A stretch of DNA of 64,000 bases, from assembly GCA_021731085.1 (NCBI GenBank), contig JAKFYB010000013.1, positions 1 to 64,000 of the forward strand, written 5' to 3'. Numbering within the stretch: the stretch's first letter is position 1; each line of letters starts with the position of its first letter. Shown piece after piece: positions 23,367 through 31,085 of the stretch. The position numbers and the translations under genes were made by a program. The notes below the pieces were generated by a model. The model had not been told where the DNA came from. It saw only the letters and a list, made by a program, of their open reading frames with translations, and ran no database searches. The DNA comes from Dehalococcoidia bacterium. GTDB taxonomy: Bacteria; Chloroflexota; Dehalococcoidia; DSTF01; JACRBR01.

Positions 23367-24854
23367 TCAGTCGTGCGTCAATCGCGGCTGGACAGACCTC
23401 TGCACCAGCATTCTTGACTTCGCCGCCGCAATCTGGCCCTCGTCTGCCTCAAGGAGGCGCGGTTTTGTGCGTAGCCGCACGCGTTGACCGACGTCGAACT
23501 CGACGTCAACCAGCGTAACGGTGCCGCCACTTCGCCGACGAATCGCTTGCGTATCGACGTGAACCACCCATCCCCGACCGAAGATCGGGTGGACAAGTCT
23601 CTGGCCACGAGTGAACTTGGTAGCATGGCTCAGATCGGTGCTTTCTGGCCCGACGCTGGTCGGGTCAATTTGTGGACCTAGTTCCCAACCTGTTGCTTCT
23701 CTAAGTCCTATGTCTACGAGCGCCTCCGCAACTCTATTGAGGTAGTTGTAGTCCTGCACCTTTACTGTCCAGTCCTCAGGGAGTGAAATCGAACCTCCCA
23801 TCGCACCTGCCAGCGATGCCGCCATCGCGCCAATCGTGTCTGTGTCCGTGCCAATAAGGTTGACGGCATGCTCGACGCACGCCTTGAAGTTGCCGCCGTA
23901 TCGATAAAACAGCGCTAGCGCAGCGGAAGTTGTAGCGATGCCAGAACCCTTGAATTCCTTGTCATAGCAGCCGAGCGCCTTGAGCACATCCTCGATTGGT
24001 AGATCTCGCGACCTTGAAGCGATCTGTAAGGCTTCTACAGACTCTAGCTTCGTCACTAGTAATTCCCTTTGAAAATCGTGAGTGTCCCCGTCATTCCATC
24101 GGCGCAACCACTGATCAAACTCGTCGGTTCGAGGAACTGAGACTTCTCGCACGAATTCAATGAGGCTTGGAAAGAATTCGGAGGTATGAAGCTCCTCTCG
24201 CGCAAGGACGCGTCGTTGGGCCTCGCTGATGAGCAGCGCCCCAACAATTGCACGAGGATGGCCGTGCGTGCTTATGGCGTTTATCCAAACCTGGGTCTGC
24301 AGCGACGTCCTGTCCTCGAAATTTGCAATTGCGAGAGGTAAGACACGCATCGCGGCGCCGTTGGCGCCAGACTGCCTATAGTCAATGGTGCGTGCGCCGC
24401 GCCGATACTGAAAAAAATTCGCGTAAGGCGTCGCACTCTTGCGCGAGGCTGCATTGGCAGCGGCGGTTATTGTGGAGCCCGCACCTCGTGCATATTGCAT
24501 CCAAAGAGGCAGTTCTACCTTGAGAAAATATGCCGCGTTCACACTTCCGTCAGGATCGGTCGATCGTGCGACTGAAAGCGCAAGTTGCGTATCGTCTGAA
24601 TAATCCCCTTCGTTAATCTGATCGATGTACGTGTTAAATCGACCGCCGGTATTCTTGGGCCAAGAAACGTATCGGTCGAGCCAGTCAAGGCCGGTGTACC
24701 GCAATAGCGCGTCATGCGACTTCATGAACTCCGTAATCCAGCCCATGGCGTCAGCGATAGCGCTTCCAATTAGAGCGGCGACCGCGCGATCTCGTATGAG
24801 TTCGCCTTCAGAAGGTTCGGTGAATTCGAATGTTTGCGTTGGCTGCGTTGACAT
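23367..24854 (-). CDS. ADP-ribosylglycohydrolase (DraG/ARH family) with Tudor-like tail
   Basis: A 495-residue protein. Residues about 24-385 form a DraG-type hydrolase: GSAIADAMGWITEF, INEGDYSDDTQLALSVA (metal-binding S-D-D-T), and IGTDTDTIGAMAASLAGAMGG with the second metal-binding D-x-D. It would remove ADP-ribose from proteins or nucleic acid. The C-terminal 85 residues add a small beta domain, RGQRLVHPIFGRGWVVHVD...VDVEFDVGQRVRL, resembling the Tudor-like tail of UvrD/PcrA, which suggests contact with DNA or polymerase. It lies 6 bases after a DarT-like gene, so it is the likely antitoxin. Confidence 0.85.
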   Translation of the reverse strand: MSTQPTQTFEFTEPSEGELIRDRAVAALIGSAIADAMGWITEFMKSHDALLRYTGLDWLDRYVSWPKNTGGRFNTYIDQINEGDYSDDTQLALSVARSTDPDGSVNAAYFLKVELPLWMQYARGAGSTITAAANAASRKSATPYANFFQYRRGARTIDYRQSGANGAAMRVLPLAIANFEDRTSLQTQVWINAISTHGHPRAIVGALLISEAQRRVLAREELHTSEFFPSLIEFVREVSVPRTDEFDQWLRRWNDGDTHDFQRELLVTKLESVEALQIASRSRDLPIEDVLKALGCYDKEFKGSGIATTSAALALFYRYGGNFKACVEHAVNLIGTDTDTIGAMAASLAGAMGGSISLPEDWTVKVQDYNYLNRVAEALVDIGLREATGWELGPQIDPTSVGPESTDLSHATKFTRGQRLVHPIFGRGWVVHVDTQAIRRRSGGTVTLVDVEFDVGQRVRLRTKPRLLEADEGQIAAAKSRMLVQRSVQPRLTHD

Positions 24855-24860
24855 AGTGGC

Positions 24861-25529
24861 CTACCTTACGCCGAAGATTCGCGGAGAGGCATTCAGTTTG
24901 ATTGAGGGCCCTGAATAGGCGATGTTTGCGGTGCGAACTACCGCTTGAACCCGCTGGCCGTGTTCCTTATCCCGTACGTACAACCATGTAACGTCCTCCA
25001 AACCAACAGAGCCATGGATGAGAATTTCCCCAGGAGGAGGTGCTGGGAAGTCCGAATTAGGGTTGTCAAACATGGCGTCGAAGTGAGCAATGCCTTCGCG
25101 TGCGCGAACATCAGCAGCGCCGGTGATAGTGCCGCTGGAGCTCCACTCACCGATAAAGGCGGTTCCACGCCTCCAAAGTTGTCTCGCCTGAATTCCGAAG
25201 ACAACGCAATCAGGCTCGTGTTGCATCATGCCCCACGGTCGCTTTATCCCCATCGCGACGTATGGAGCCAATTCTTCCGCCTTGCGTCCGTCCGGACTCC
25301 ATCTTCCGGGATCGTCCTTGAACGGAATGTTTCTGCCACGCAGGATCGTTCGTGGGTGTATTCCGCCGTTGGCCAAAATCATCGGAACCTGAACGAGCGG
25401 CGTGAAATGGTAGACCTCGACGATCCGGCGTCGCGAGGCGCTTGCTTGGATTGCCGGAGCATCTACAGCAGCCTCAAACAATACGAACGTCCGTTCTAAG
25501 TTTACTCTCCGACCTTGCCCAATACGCAA
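24861..25529 (-). CDS. DarT-like DNA ADP-ribosyltransferase (DUF4433)
   Basis: Up to 222 residues. The core starts VYHFTPLVQVPMILANGGIHPRT, the NAD-binding opening of DarT/DUF4433 proteins (H-F-T and the helix leading to the G-I loop). It continues GRNIPFKDD and PYVAMGIKRPWGMM, and ends with GEILIHGSVGLEDV, where the Glu matches the catalytic Glu of DarT. DarT toxins add ADP-ribose to DNA bases. The recorded start is a TTG at 25529 without a clear ribosome site, so the true start may be further in. It pairs with the DraG-type gene 6 bases downstream rather than the macrodomain DarG. Confidence 0.75.
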   Translation of the reverse strand: MRIGQGRRVNLERTFVLFEAAVDAPAIQASASRRRIVEVYHFTPLVQVPMILANGGIHPRTILRGRNIPFKDDPGRWSPDGRKAEELAPYVAMGIKRPWGMMQHEPDCVVFGIQARQLWRRGTAFIGEWSSSGTITGAADVRAREGIAHFDAMFDNPNSDFPAPPPGEILIHGSVGLEDVTWLYVRDKEHGQRVQAVVRTANIAYSGPSIKLNASPRIFGVR

Positions 25530-25574
25530 GCTGCGCCACGATGTCGCGTATGTTGCTTCGTTCCGCTACCGATG

Positions 25575-25706
25575 CTAACACAGCCGATTGGCGCTTTGGC
25601 GTGTCCGCCAGGACGGAATTCAGCTTCAGTTTGGCAGTGAGATGAGGCAGCAGTGTCCGAGAATCGCGCGTGCTGCCGTCGCCGCTAGCGTTGGCGGTTG
25701 TGTTAG
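25575..25706. repeat. 132-bp element with 12-bp terminal inverted repeats
   Basis: CTAACACAGCCG (25575-25586) faces CGGTTGTGTTAG (25695-25706), a match at 11 of 12 positions. Inside lies a second inverted pair, GGCAGCA (about 25645) with TGCTGCC (about 25670). It is 132 bases long, non-coding, and fills the gap 25530-25840 upstream of the DarT-like gene. The nested arms and CTAAC...GTTAG ends recall integron attC sites or a MITE; the consensus core is not fully met. Confidence 0.45.
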
Positions 25707-25840
25707 TCGAAGAAGTAAATCTGGCCGAAGTCGTCGGCTGATGCTCCTCGTCAATGGGCTAGTTCTAATTGTTTCACCAGTAGCCTTGGTAGGCCACAGG
25801 TAATGCTGTGGCGCTTCGTCTTAGCCTGACGGTAACCCGA

Positions 25841-26935
25841 CTAGGCATTGGGCGCTCGCCGGTCATCAATTGACACGACCTTCGCTTCCGGTGGCGATCG
25901 CAGAACGACGTTAGTAAGAGATTCCAACAGCGTGATGTTCATATCCAGATGATCCGCCACAGTGGATGCCGGGATCCCGCCCGCGGCTAGGGCGTTGAAC
26001 GCAAGGCTTAGGCTCTCAGGGCGCTCCGTCACCAGTTCATTCGGCTCACCACGATGCCAGCCTTGGCGACGGATGTGCATCTGGGCGGTTCGGTACTGCA
26101 ACGGGCCGATTACCTCGCAATCCAAACCGCGGTGTACCAGCGCTGAAACGCTGATCCCCCATCGTGCCTTCAATGCGAAAAGCGTAGGCCACTTTGAACG
26201 GCCGAGTGGAAATTCGGCACGAACTATCTCCCTCGGAATGAGCAGCGCTCCGGCAAACCTATCCGCTTCGCGTTCCTCGCGTTCCGAATCAACCCCTAGC
26301 TCACTGTGCATGCATAGGTGGCCTAGCTCATGGGCAACATCGAAGCGTGTTCGCGACCAACTCCCTTTTGATGTGCTGTGAACAATGAGCGGGCGGGCGG
26401 ACTGGACGGAGAATGCATCCACCTTGTCCGACACGTCTCCAAAGCTGGCGACGACGGCACCCGTTGTCTCAGCGACGCGCATCATGCTCGCGAGAGGGGC
26501 CGCCCGAGCCACACCGAGCTGACGGCGCAACTCATTGGCCACGTCCTCGGCTTCTTCGATTGAAGCGGGGCGCTGTTTCAATTTCAGAGGTGAAGGAAAG
26601 GAGACGTACTGCTCCAGCGCATTCACAACGGCTAAAAGAAGTCGGCTCAACGAGCGCACACGCTCACGTGTAGCAACGAGCGTGGTTCGTCGAGCACGAA
26701 AGCTGCACTTGGTGTCGTCGATGTCCGGAAGTAATCCGCCGCTGAAGAACCTCGGCTCCACTTCCAGAAGCTGCGCAAGAGCGTCAATGAGTTCAGGTGA
26801 GGGAGATCGACCGCCCCGCTCCAGCTGTTGCATGAATTGGCGACTGACTCCAACCGCCTGCCCCAATTGATCTAGGGTTTGGCTGTGCGCTTGTCGCAGG
26901 ATGCGTAGACGTTCGCCGGAAAATCCATCACGCAT
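25841..26935 (-). CDS. XRE regulator fused to ImmA/IrrE (M78) metallopeptidase
   Basis: A 364-residue protein: N-terminal XRE HTH (about 7-62, LRILRQAHSQTLDQLGQAVGVSRQFMQQLERG), then a linker, then an M78 peptidase domain with an intact zinc motif FDVAHELGHLCMH (HELGH, near 205) and the downstream E in REEREADRFAGALLIP. Fusions of this type act as antitoxins or stress-relieved repressors. Its start overlaps the end of the upstream gene by 8 bases, so the two are one operon, with this protein probably controlling the promoter at 27576. Confidence 0.9.
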   Translation of the reverse strand: MRDGFSGERLRILRQAHSQTLDQLGQAVGVSRQFMQQLERGGRSPSPELIDALAQLLEVEPRFFSGGLLPDIDDTKCSFRARRTTLVATRERVRSLSRLLLAVVNALEQYVSFPSPLKLKQRPASIEEAEDVANELRRQLGVARAAPLASMMRVAETTGAVVASFGDVSDKVDAFSVQSARPLIVHSTSKGSWSRTRFDVAHELGHLCMHSELGVDSEREEREADRFAGALLIPREIVRAEFPLGRSKWPTLFALKARWGISVSALVHRGLDCEVIGPLQYRTAQMHIRRQGWHRGEPNELVTERPESLSLAFNALAAGGIPASTVADHLDMNITLLESLTNVVLRSPPEAKVVSIDDRRAPNA

Positions 26936-27530
26936 GCTGCGCTGGTGGGCCTTGCGCGACGGACCTTAGGCTCACGTCGGGTGCCGGTAGATTGGCCGCA
27001 GGCGTGTTCCTTCGGAGGTGCGTTGGAACGATGTCCGTCGGAATCTCCAGGGGCCAAGCGTTGAGAATCTCGGATTCGCCGTTCACTTGGACGAGCACCA
27101 CTTCGTCGACCGCCATGGTTTCATCATTGGTCTCATAGATAATGCGCCAACGCCCCTCGATGGGGAAATCCGGCCCCAAAGCTTCGAAGGCCAGCTGTTG
27201 TGCCTTCAGTTCCTTGGATCGACGGCGCAAGTGACGTGGCTTTGGGTGTTCCGAGTCACCGTTCTCAAAGCGGATCGGAACACCGCCGACCGTGAAGACA
27301 AAGTGAAGACTATGGTCGAGAATGCCGAGCCACTTATGCTGTGTCGCCGCCTTAACGATGGTATTTCTACATCGGTCATACACAACACAACCGAAGCCCC
27401 AAGAAGAGTCGCCCTTTTCCGGGTCGAAGATGGCCAAGGCGTCCTGACGAACTCGGATGAGGATCTCAGCGATGAGAGACATGCGGTCCGATGTGAGGGC
27501 CGGCGCCATGTCCCAATAGTTGACCTTCAT
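26928..27530 (-). CDS. Unknown protein paired with the XRE-M78 regulator (possible toxin)
   Basis: 200 residues from the ATG at 27530 (MKVNYWDMAP), chosen for AAAGGAA eight bases upstream. The sequence is a mixed alpha/beta domain with WGFGCVVYDRCR and a basic patch HLRRRSKELKAQQ, and a proline-rich C-terminus. It contains no motif I recognise. Its position before an XRE-M78 gene with overlapping reading frames is typical of toxin or effector genes held by an XRE-type antitoxin, but toxicity is only inferred. Confidence 0.65.
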   Translation of the reverse strand: MKVNYWDMAPALTSDRMSLIAEILIRVRQDALAIFDPEKGDSSWGFGCVVYDRCRNTIVKAATQHKWLGILDHSLHFVFTVGGVPIRFENGDSEHPKPRHLRRRSKELKAQQLAFEALGPDFPIEGRWRIIYETNDETMAVDEVVLVQVNGESEILNAWPLEIPTDIVPTHLRRNTPAANLPAPDVSLRSVAQGPPAQHA

Positions 27531-27575
27531 GATGGTTCCTTTCGAACGGGCAGTCCAGAATCGCCGTCTTTCAGG

Positions 27576-27603
27576 ATCGTACACAAACGACAGTTTTTGT
27601 CAA
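27576..27603 (-). promoter_or_regulatory. Promoter with operator-like dyad before the XRE-M78 operon
   Basis: On the minus strand TTGACA (27598-27603) is followed after 16 bases by TACGAT (27576-27581). The dyad GACA-GTTTT-TGTC (27589-27601) covers the -35 box, as an autorepressor site would. A further 12-base palindrome AGATCATGATCT lies at 27606-27617, just upstream. The likely regulator is the XRE-M78 protein of the same operon. Confidence 0.5.
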
Positions 27604-27767
27604 GCAGATCATGATCTGTCAACCGATCGCTGTAGAAGCGACCTCTTCGATCAGCTCACTGCGCCGGGCGGATTCAACTGGAACGCATGGCCATCGACAT
27701 CATCGGCCCATGGTCCGTGTTGGTGTCTAGGTCGCCATGTCGACGGACGCGCGGTCCGCTACGAAGG

Positions 27768-27813
27768 TCGCATGACGGAAGACCCTCTGCTCAGAAAGCA
27801 GATGGTCATGCGA
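27768..27813. repeat. Cruciform holding a copy of the tRNA-Gly anticodon arm
   Basis: TCGCATGAC (27768-27776) and GTCATGCGA (27805-27813) are a perfect 9-base inverted pair. Inside is a block beginning GACCCTCTGCT and ending AAGCAGATG that matches the anticodon arm of the tRNA-Gly at 27869, differing only in the loop (CAGA instead of TGGG). It lacks D and T arms, so it is not a functional tRNA. It may be a left-over attachment site from integration into the tRNA. Confidence 0.5.
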
Positions 27814-27830
27814 GCGGCGGGCACCAAGAA

Positions 27831-27851
27831 AGGGCTACAAAATGTAGCCCT
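27831..27851 (-). terminator. tRNA-Gly terminator hairpin
   Basis: AGGGCTACA pairs perfectly with TGTAGCCCT around a 3-base loop. On the minus strand the stem is followed by a T-rich tail (TTCTT). It sits 18 bases past the tRNA 3' end, the position expected for a rho-independent terminator. Confidence 0.75.
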
Positions 27852-27868
27852 CCGAGTCTGGAAACTGC

Positions 27869-27943
27869 TGGAGCGGGAGATGGGATTCGAACCCACGACC
27901 CTCTGCTTGGGAAGCAGATGCTCTACCCCTGAGCTACTCCCGC
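27869..27943 (-). tRNA. tRNA-Gly (anticodon CCC)
   Basis: The complement strand folds into a full cloverleaf: acceptor GCGGGAG pairing with CTCCCGC, D arm GCTC...GAGC, anticodon stem TCTGC/GCAGA with loop TTCCCAA (anticodon CCC at 27909-27911), and T arm GTGGGTTCGAATCCCAT. The CCA end is encoded (27869-27871). It stands at the junction between the accessory island and chromosome-like genes. tRNA genes are common integration targets. A partial copy of its anticodon arm lies 60 bases downstream. Confidence 0.95.
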
Positions 27944-27948
27944 CCGAT

Positions 27949-27990
27949 GGACGCTCCGCCTCGATCTTAACCGATCGCTGTGGAGCGTCC
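27949..27990 (-). terminator. 9-bp inverted repeat past the cupredoxin gene
   Basis: GGACGCTCC (27949-27957) and GGAGCGTCC (27982-27990) form a perfect 9-base stem with a long loop, 10 bases past the stop of the copper operon and just before the tRNA. It has no T-run, so it may end transcription weakly or act in RNA processing. AACCGATCGCTGT within the loop also occurs at 27621-27633 on the other side of the tRNA. Confidence 0.45.
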
Positions 27991-27999
27991 ACGAGGACG

Positions 28000-28536
28000 T
28001 TAGCTGACCTTCAGGTCGCCCTTCATCGTCGTGGGGTGCGCATCGCACTGATAGAAGTAGTCGCCGGGTTCGAGGTTGAGTTCCAGCGTCTGTTCGATCT
28101 CGCCGCTCTCCAGCTCCGTTGCGCCGATCGGATTCTCTGATGCGTCATCGCCGGGATAGACGGCGACGTTGTGTACAACGCCTGCGTCCTGATTGTTGAA
28201 TTTGATGGTGATCGGACCTGCGGGTGCTTCCAGTTCCTCCAGGTCAAAGACACTGCCGACGCCGACGAGATCCAGGACCGCGCCTTCCGTCGACGGCGTG
28301 CCTGCCGGCGGCTTCGTCGCTTCGACGCCGGGCGTCGTGCTCACGACGAAGTCGGTCGCAGCGGGCGTGATTTTCCACGTCTTGACCGGCGTTGGATCCT
28401 GCGCCGCTGGCTCGCCGCACGCCATCAATGCGAACGCCGAAGCTACGATTGCCATGAGCGCACATACTGCACCGGCGCGCTTCCTGTTGCGAAACAATGG
28501 GCCCTCCCCTGTGTGCGAAGGATTCATGAGCGTCAT
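28000..28536 (-). CDS. Cupredoxin-domain lipoprotein (plastocyanin-like)
   Basis: A 178-residue protein with a signal helix ending in the lipobox FALMACG (about 35-41). The C-terminal 100 residues are a cupredoxin: VVHNVAVYPG supplies the first His, and FYQCDAHPTTMKG supplies Cys, His and Met, a complete type-1 copper site. It is an electron carrier or copper binder outside the membrane. Its start overlaps the stop of the multicopper oxidase gene (ATGA), so the two are made together and the carrier may deliver electrons to that enzyme. Confidence 0.85.
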   Translation of the reverse strand: MTLMNPSHTGEGPLFRNRKRAGAVCALMAIVASAFALMACGEPAAQDPTPVKTWKITPAATDFVVSTTPGVEATKPPAGTPSTEGAVLDLVGVGSVFDLEELEAPAGPITIKFNNQDAGVVHNVAVYPGDDASENPIGATELESGEIEQTLELNLEPGDYFYQCDAHPTTMKGDLKVS

Positions 28537-29639
28537 GGCGCGGGCGTCGCCATCCCCGCCATCGAGGAGTTCATGTCCTCCATAGCTCCCGACAGATCGC
28601 CGCTGCCTGGTCGAATACCAACCTCCTTCAACGAGGCCACGGCGGCAGTCAGCGCGCTGATGATCTCGTCGATGTTCTCGCTGTCCTCATAGACGACGGG
28701 AACGATCATGCCGCCGTTTGCCATCGCCAGATTGAGTGACTTGCCGTCGGGCCCCATGACGTGCGAGATCACGTGGCAATGCCAGATCCATGCGCCCTTA
28801 CCTGGCCCATCCATCTTCACCGCGACGTCGATCGTCTGGCCCGGTGCGACGAGTACGGTGTTCTCGGTCCGCGCAGTGGCGCTGTTCGAAATGTCTGTGC
28901 CGTCGCGGGCGATCTCCTTGGTGAAGTGCCCGTGGAAGTGCATCGGGTGAAAGTCATTCGGCCCGACATTGATGATGCGCACGCGGATCTCGTCGCCCTT
29001 CCGCACGAGGTAGGGATCGACGTTCGGGAATTCTTTGCCGTTGATCAGGAAGTGGCCCTTGATCGTGTTCAGGAACATGATGTGGTCCTGGTCGTATTTC
29101 CCGTCGCCACCGTCCCGTGGCTCGACGATGAACGCGCCGACCATGCCGTTGCCCATTTGCTCCATGTCGTTCATGTGGGCATGGAACATGAACGTGCCTG
29201 GCGTGTTCGGAATGTCGAACTCGTACACGAATGTCTCGCCGGGCATGATCGGTGGCTGCGTCAACAGTCCTACGCCGTCCATTGAATTCGGCACGACCAG
29301 CCCGTGCCAGTGCAGCGTCGTCGCCTCATCCAGTTCATTCCGAAGGTAGATGCGCACCTTGTCGCCCGCTCTGAATCGCAGCGTCGGCCCCGGGATCTGC
29401 TGGTTGTATCCCCAGACCTCGACGGGCTCCTGGTCGTCGCGAAACTGCCACATGAACTTCGAGGCTGTGAAGTGAACGGTCTTCACGTCACCATCCTCGA
29501 TAGTGACGTCGGCTTCCTTCGGCCCGAAATTCTGCGTCGCCGATGCTGCGGGATCGCTCTGACAAGCGACGAGCAAAACGGCCACCAGGGCCGCGGTTCC
29601 GATGGTCAACCATGAGCCGAATATCCACGTTCGCTTCAC
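28533..29639 (-). CDS. Two-domain multicopper oxidase
   Basis: A 368-residue lipoprotein (lipobox LLVACQ near residue 26) with all multicopper oxidase motifs: HWHG (110-113), FMFHAHM, HPMHFHGH and HCHVISHVMG (the last giving type-1 Cys and trinuclear His ligands). With only two cupredoxin domains and this motif set it resembles small two-domain laccases rather than nitrite reductases, though the families are close. It would oxidise Cu(I), phenols or another donor with O2 outside the membrane. A Met-rich tail (GAMEDMNSSMAGM) may bind copper. First gene of an operon with the cupredoxin. Confidence 0.88.
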   Translation of the reverse strand: MKRTWIFGSWLTIGTAALVAVLLVACQSDPAASATQNFGPKEADVTIEDGDVKTVHFTASKFMWQFRDDQEPVEVWGYNQQIPGPTLRFRAGDKVRIYLRNELDEATTLHWHGLVVPNSMDGVGLLTQPPIMPGETFVYEFDIPNTPGTFMFHAHMNDMEQMGNGMVGAFIVEPRDGGDGKYDQDHIMFLNTIKGHFLINGKEFPNVDPYLVRKGDEIRVRIINVGPNDFHPMHFHGHFTKEIARDGTDISNSATARTENTVLVAPGQTIDVAVKMDGPGKGAWIWHCHVISHVMGPDGKSLNLAMANGGMIVPVVYEDSENIDEIISALTAAVASLKEVGIRPGSGDLSGAMEDMNSSMAGMATPAP

Positions 29640-29901
29640 TTGATGCTCCTGCTCCAGCGCAATCCGTCCTGCCGGTCACTATCTCGAAAGTCCAATTGGC
29701 GACGAAGGGCCATACGTCACATTGGTTGGGCCATTGGGCCTTCGAGAGCGACAACGTCGCGGTGAGAAACGGCACCCAGAAGCTTCGCTGTGCCGTTCGG
29801 CCCACGCATTCACGCCTTCCGGCCAGTTACTTGTCGAGGGTGCACAACTAGGCTTGTTTCAAACGTTCCCACGGCGCCACACAAGTGTGAGGAGGAAGGC
29901 T

Positions 29902-30447
29902 ATGAAGGTTCTCGCAACATTCGACGGTTCGACGTCTGCCGAATCGATCATCCCGCAGCTCGAAAAGATGACGCGGCTTCCGTTCGACGAGATCGTGCTC
30001 TTTTCGATCGTCGAGCATGCAGGCGGGGCCGTACGTATGCGCGGCCCTCTACGTTCGGTGATCGCGCTTACGTCAATACAGGGCGGAAATTCTGTCGTCG
30101 TTGAACGCGATGTGGCTGGCTACGTCGAAAACAAGGGCCAGGCTCTGGAGCGGGAGCTCGCCGAACGCGATGACTATCTCAAGCACATCGCCGCTGGCCT
30201 TCCGCCCGGGCCGACGTATCGAACAGTCGCCGTTGCCGCGGATGACGCCGCCACGGCCATCGTTCAGCGCGCGTTGGTCGAGCAGCCAGACGTGATCGTC
30301 ATGGCGACCCACGGGCGAACGGGGCTCGTTCATATCCTCTTTGGCGACACAGCGGAGGAGGTTGTTCGCTCGGGCGTCGCGCCGGTGCTTCTCGTTCATC
30401 CTTCGAGCGTTCGAGACGCCAGAAGGACGCTTGCTACCGCTCCGTAG
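29902..30447 (+). CDS. Universal stress protein (UspA family)
   Basis: 181 residues from the ATG at 29902, which has GAGGAGGAAGG upstream; the longer frame from 29722 lacks this. A single Usp domain opens KVLATFDGSTSAESIIP and ends VIVMATHGRTGLVHILFGDTAEEVVRSGVAPVLLVHP, containing the ATP-binding G-2x-G-9x-G-(S/T)-like segment, here G-R-T-G...GDTAEEV. It is a cytosolic stress or redox-linked protein. It overlaps the 3' end of the convergent response regulator by 14 bases. Confidence 0.85.
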   Translation: MKVLATFDGSTSAESIIPQLEKMTRLPFDEIVLFSIVEHAGGAVRMRGPLRSVIALTSIQGGNSVVVERDVAGYVENKGQALERELAERDDYLKHIAAGLPPGPTYRTVAVAADDAATAIVQRALVEQPDVIVMATHGRTGLVHILFGDTAEEVVRSGVAPVLLVHPSSVRDARRTLATAP

Positions 30448-31084
30448 CGTCGTGACGTGCGATGTACGCTGCTGCTTCACTTCGGCGGCGAAGATTCAGC
30501 TTGTTGAGGATGTTGCTCACGTAGTTCTTGACTGTCTTGTCGCTGAGAAACACCTCGACGGCGATCTCTTTGTTCGTCTTGCCATCCGCGATCAGCGAGA
30601 GGATCTTGCGCTCCTGATCCGACAATACGTCCAGCGGATCCGCTTCCTTCTTGTTCTCTGATGCTGCCCGCATACGCTCGAGCACCTTCTGCGTGACGGC
30701 GGAGTCCAGCAGTGACTCTCCGCGGGCTGCCGCAGCTATTGCGTCAGCTAGCACGGAGCCGCGCGTCTGCTTCAACACGTAACCGGCGGCTCCAGCCAGG
30801 ATCGAAGCGAACACAGCTTCCTCGTCAGCGTACGACGTGAGGATAATCACCTTCGTCTCTGGACGTGTCTCGCGTATCTCCCGGCATGCCTCGATACCGC
30901 TGCCATCCGGCAGGCGCACATCCATCACAATGACATCCGGCTTCATGCGTGCGGCTTCGGTGATCGCCTCCGCGACCGTGCCCGCCTGGCCCACGACCTC
31001 CATGCCATCCCGGCGATTGAGCAGCGCCCGCAAACCTTCGCGCACAACCTCGTGATCATCAACTATCAGCACGCGCGTCGTCAT
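30434..31084 (-). CDS. NarL/DevR-type response regulator
   Basis: 216 residues from the ATG at 31084 (MTTRVLIVDDHEVVREGL), one base after the kinase stop. The receiver domain has the acidic pair DD, phospho-acceptor Asp in VIVMDVRLPDGSG and Lys in GYVLKQT. The C-terminal LuxR HTH reads LSDQERKILSLIADGKTNKEIAVEVFLSDKTVKNYVSNIL. It is controlled by the adjacent PAS kinase and resembles DevR/DosR oxygen or redox regulators, but no heme domain is present. The flanking stress protein and copper genes are plausible targets. Confidence 0.9.
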   Translation of the reverse strand: MTTRVLIVDDHEVVREGLRALLNRRDGMEVVGQAGTVAEAITEAARMKPDVIVMDVRLPDGSGIEACREIRETRPETKVIILTSYADEEAVFASILAGAAGYVLKQTRGSVLADAIAAAARGESLLDSAVTQKVLERMRAASENKKEADPLDVLSDQERKILSLIADGKTNKEIAVEVFLSDKTVKNYVSNILNKLNLRRRSEAAAYIARHDATER

Positions 31085-31085
31085 C

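Noticed and set aside
2702-25706. The idea that the island is an integron cassette array
   Set aside because: A few hairpins have GTTAG-type ends, but no integrase is present, cores do not fit RYYYAAC/GTTRRRY well, and gene orientation is mixed.
27768-27813. A possible second tRNA with loop TTTCTGA
   Set aside because: Only an anticodon-like arm is present; D arm, T arm and acceptor stem are missing, and the outer pairing is a 9-base inverted repeat.
1-28000. Phage integrase, transposase or insertion sequence in the accessory part
   Set aside because: No DDE, tyrosine or serine recombinase motif is visible in any large frame, so mobility is only inferred from context.
28533-29639. Copper nitrite reductase (NirK)
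   Set aside because: The motif HCHVISHVM and the motif order fit a two-domain laccase-type oxidase better; still, families are close and this is not fully excluded.
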